In this document: positions 8,571 to 9,154 of the stretch, in pieces
Layout of the letters: each line of letters begins with the position of its first letter
How positions within the stretch are numbered: position 1 is the first letter of the stretch
Source: an uncultured Eggerthellaceae bacterium
Lineage (GTDB): Bacteria > Actinomycetota > Coriobacteriia > Coriobacteriales > Eggerthellaceae
NCBI GenBank assembly: GCA_910585565.1
Contig: CAJUFC010000210.1
Span: 1-9,154 of the forward strand
Reading direction: 5' to 3'
Length of the DNA stretch: 9,154 bases
Notes under the pieces: generated by a model
Told to the model about the DNA's origin: nothing
The model's database searches: none
The model's input: the letters and a program-made list of their open reading frames with translations, nothing else
Translations under genes and position numbers: made by a program

Positions 8571-8590
8571 TCCCGCCTTGTCGTGTATCC

Positions 8591-8596
8591 ATAATA
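8591..8596 (-). promoter_or_regulatory. Candidate -10 box of the toxin mRNA
   Basis: TATTAT on the minus strand matches 5/6 of the -10 consensus and would start transcription near A8584, giving a leader of about 44 nt before ATG 8540. No -35 resembling TTGACA is found at 15-18 bp and there is no TG extension, so the promoter looks weaker than that of the antisense RNA. That is the expected imbalance for a module with an unstable antitoxin. Confidence 0.4.
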
Positions 8597-8629
8597 CCGT
8601 AAAGCGGGTTGCGTCGGCGGCGGGGCGCG

Positions 8630-9154
8630 TCAATCGGCGTTGCCTGATGGCGCGCTGTCGGGGGCGTGGCCTAGGCGGTGCTCGCGGCCGCCGGAATTGT
8701 CGCCGTTGCCGAGGCTGCCTGGGTTGTCACGGTTGTCGAGGCTCGCGCGACCGCCGAGGCCCTTGCGGCCGTCAGGGCCGCCCAGAAGGCCTGACGATAT
8801 GGCGCAGGTCGGGCATGTTGGCTTGCAGCGCCCGCAGCGGATGCATTCGGGGCTGGCAGGCGTTTCGGTGATGTAGACATCCATGGGGCACACGCTCTTG
8901 CAGGTGCCGCAGTGGATGCAGGCATGCTGGTCGACGCGCATCTGGTAGGCGCTGAACTTGTTGAAGACCGAATACAGAGCGCCCAACGGGCAGAGGTAGC
9001 GACAGAACGGGCGCGGGGCGAACACGCTCAGCGCGAGGATGGCGACCAACACGAGCATCTTCCAGTCGAACAGCCACCCGATGACGGCACGCAGCTCGGG
9101 GTTGGTGGCCAAAAGCGGAATGCCGGCCTGCAGGGTGCCGGCGGGGCAGAGGTA
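8630..9154 (-). CDS. Membrane polyferredoxin, NapH/NosR/CcoG type (N-terminus outside window)
   Basis: The frame is open through the right edge; 174 C-terminal residues are visible. They begin with YLCPAGTLQ, the first of two membrane-proximal cysteine motifs, then a hydrophobic helix (near WKMLVLVAILALSVF), then CRYLCPLGALYS. Two ferredoxin motifs follow, CIHCGTCKSVCP and CIRCGRCKPTCP, which bind two [4Fe-4S] clusters. This layout is that of 4Fe-4S proteins moving electrons between the quinone pool or a membrane dehydrogenase and an extracytoplasmic reductase. Which partner it serves is not shown here, so no gene symbol is given. The last 55 or so residues are a Gly/Asn/Asp-rich tail with the near repeats SLDNRDN and SLGNGDN. 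A TTG at 9112 can look like a start but the motif YLCPAGTLQ upstream of it shows the gene continues. Confidence 0.88.
   Translation of the reverse strand, partial: YLCPAGTLQAGIPLLATNPELRAVIGWLFDWKMLVLVAILALSVFAPRPFCRYLCPLGALYSVFNKFSAYQMRVDQHACIHCGTCKSVCPMDVYITETPASPECIRCGRCKPTCPTCAISSGLLGGPDGRKGLGGRASLDNRDNPGSLGNGDNSGGREHRLGHAPDSAPSGNAD
8705..8743 (-). repeat. Imperfect repeat in the polyferredoxin tail
   Basis: On the plus strand GTTGCCGAGGCT (8705-8716) recurs as GTTGTCGAGGCT (8732-8743), one mismatch in 12, spaced 27 bp (9 codons). It underlies the SL(D/G)N(R/G)DN repeat of the Gly/Asn/Asp tail, which points to expansion by duplication. Confidence 0.5.

Noticed and set aside
8541..8633. 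Extended 60-residue version of the toxin ORF starting at ATG 8633
   Set aside because: The first 31 residues have no resemblance to the peptide family, the ATG has no ribosome site, and a perfect AGGAGG sits before the internal ATG at 8540.
9110..9112. TTG as the start of the polyferredoxin
   Set aside because: The frame continues to the window edge and encodes YLCPAGTLQ, a family motif, so the gene begins outside the window.

Overview
The window is a GC-rich bacterial chromosome segment, densely packed and mostly housekeeping. The order hypoxanthine phosphoribosyltransferase - ftsH - folate genes is typical of Actinobacteria. The long-form anaerobe-type citrate synthase and the NapH-like ferredoxin suggest an anaerobic actinobacterium, perhaps a Coriobacteriia/Eggerthellaceae member. 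That assignment is inference; there is no rRNA or other marker to settle it.

Plus-strand block, 1-6714. It starts with the C-terminal end of a Maf-type nucleotide pyrophosphatase. hpt (purine salvage) follows and appears to be transcribed as a leaderless mRNA. ftsH, a membrane AAA+ protease with a long low-complexity tail, has an extended -10 box buried in the hpt stop region. Next is one polypeptide carrying dihydropteroate synthase followed by HPPK, two consecutive folate enzymes fused in the opposite order to the usual HPPK-DHPS fusions. birA (biotin ligase without the DNA-binding domain) overlaps it, and bioY (biotin uptake S-component) comes next, so biotin import and protein biotinylation sit together. 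A strong hairpin plus T-run ends the block.

Minus-strand block, 9154-6817. A membrane polyferredoxin of the NapH/NosR/CcoG type runs in from the right edge. The minus strand then carries a very short ORF and finally citrate synthase, convergent with bioY.

The most interesting region is about 8331-8600. A 29-codon single-membrane-span ORF with a perfect Shine-Dalgarno lies on the minus strand. Its Shine-Dalgarno is buried in an 11-pair stem. On the opposite strand a near-consensus promoter (TTGAAG, 17 bp, TATACT, with extended TG) drives an RNA of roughly 95 nt that converges on the 3' end of the ORF. The RNA carries a copy of the segment that pairs with the Shine-Dalgarno. Together this looks like an unannotated type I toxin-antitoxin module of the holin-like toxin / Fst-par style, lower in GC than its surroundings, wedged between a ferredoxin gene and the citrate synthase gene.
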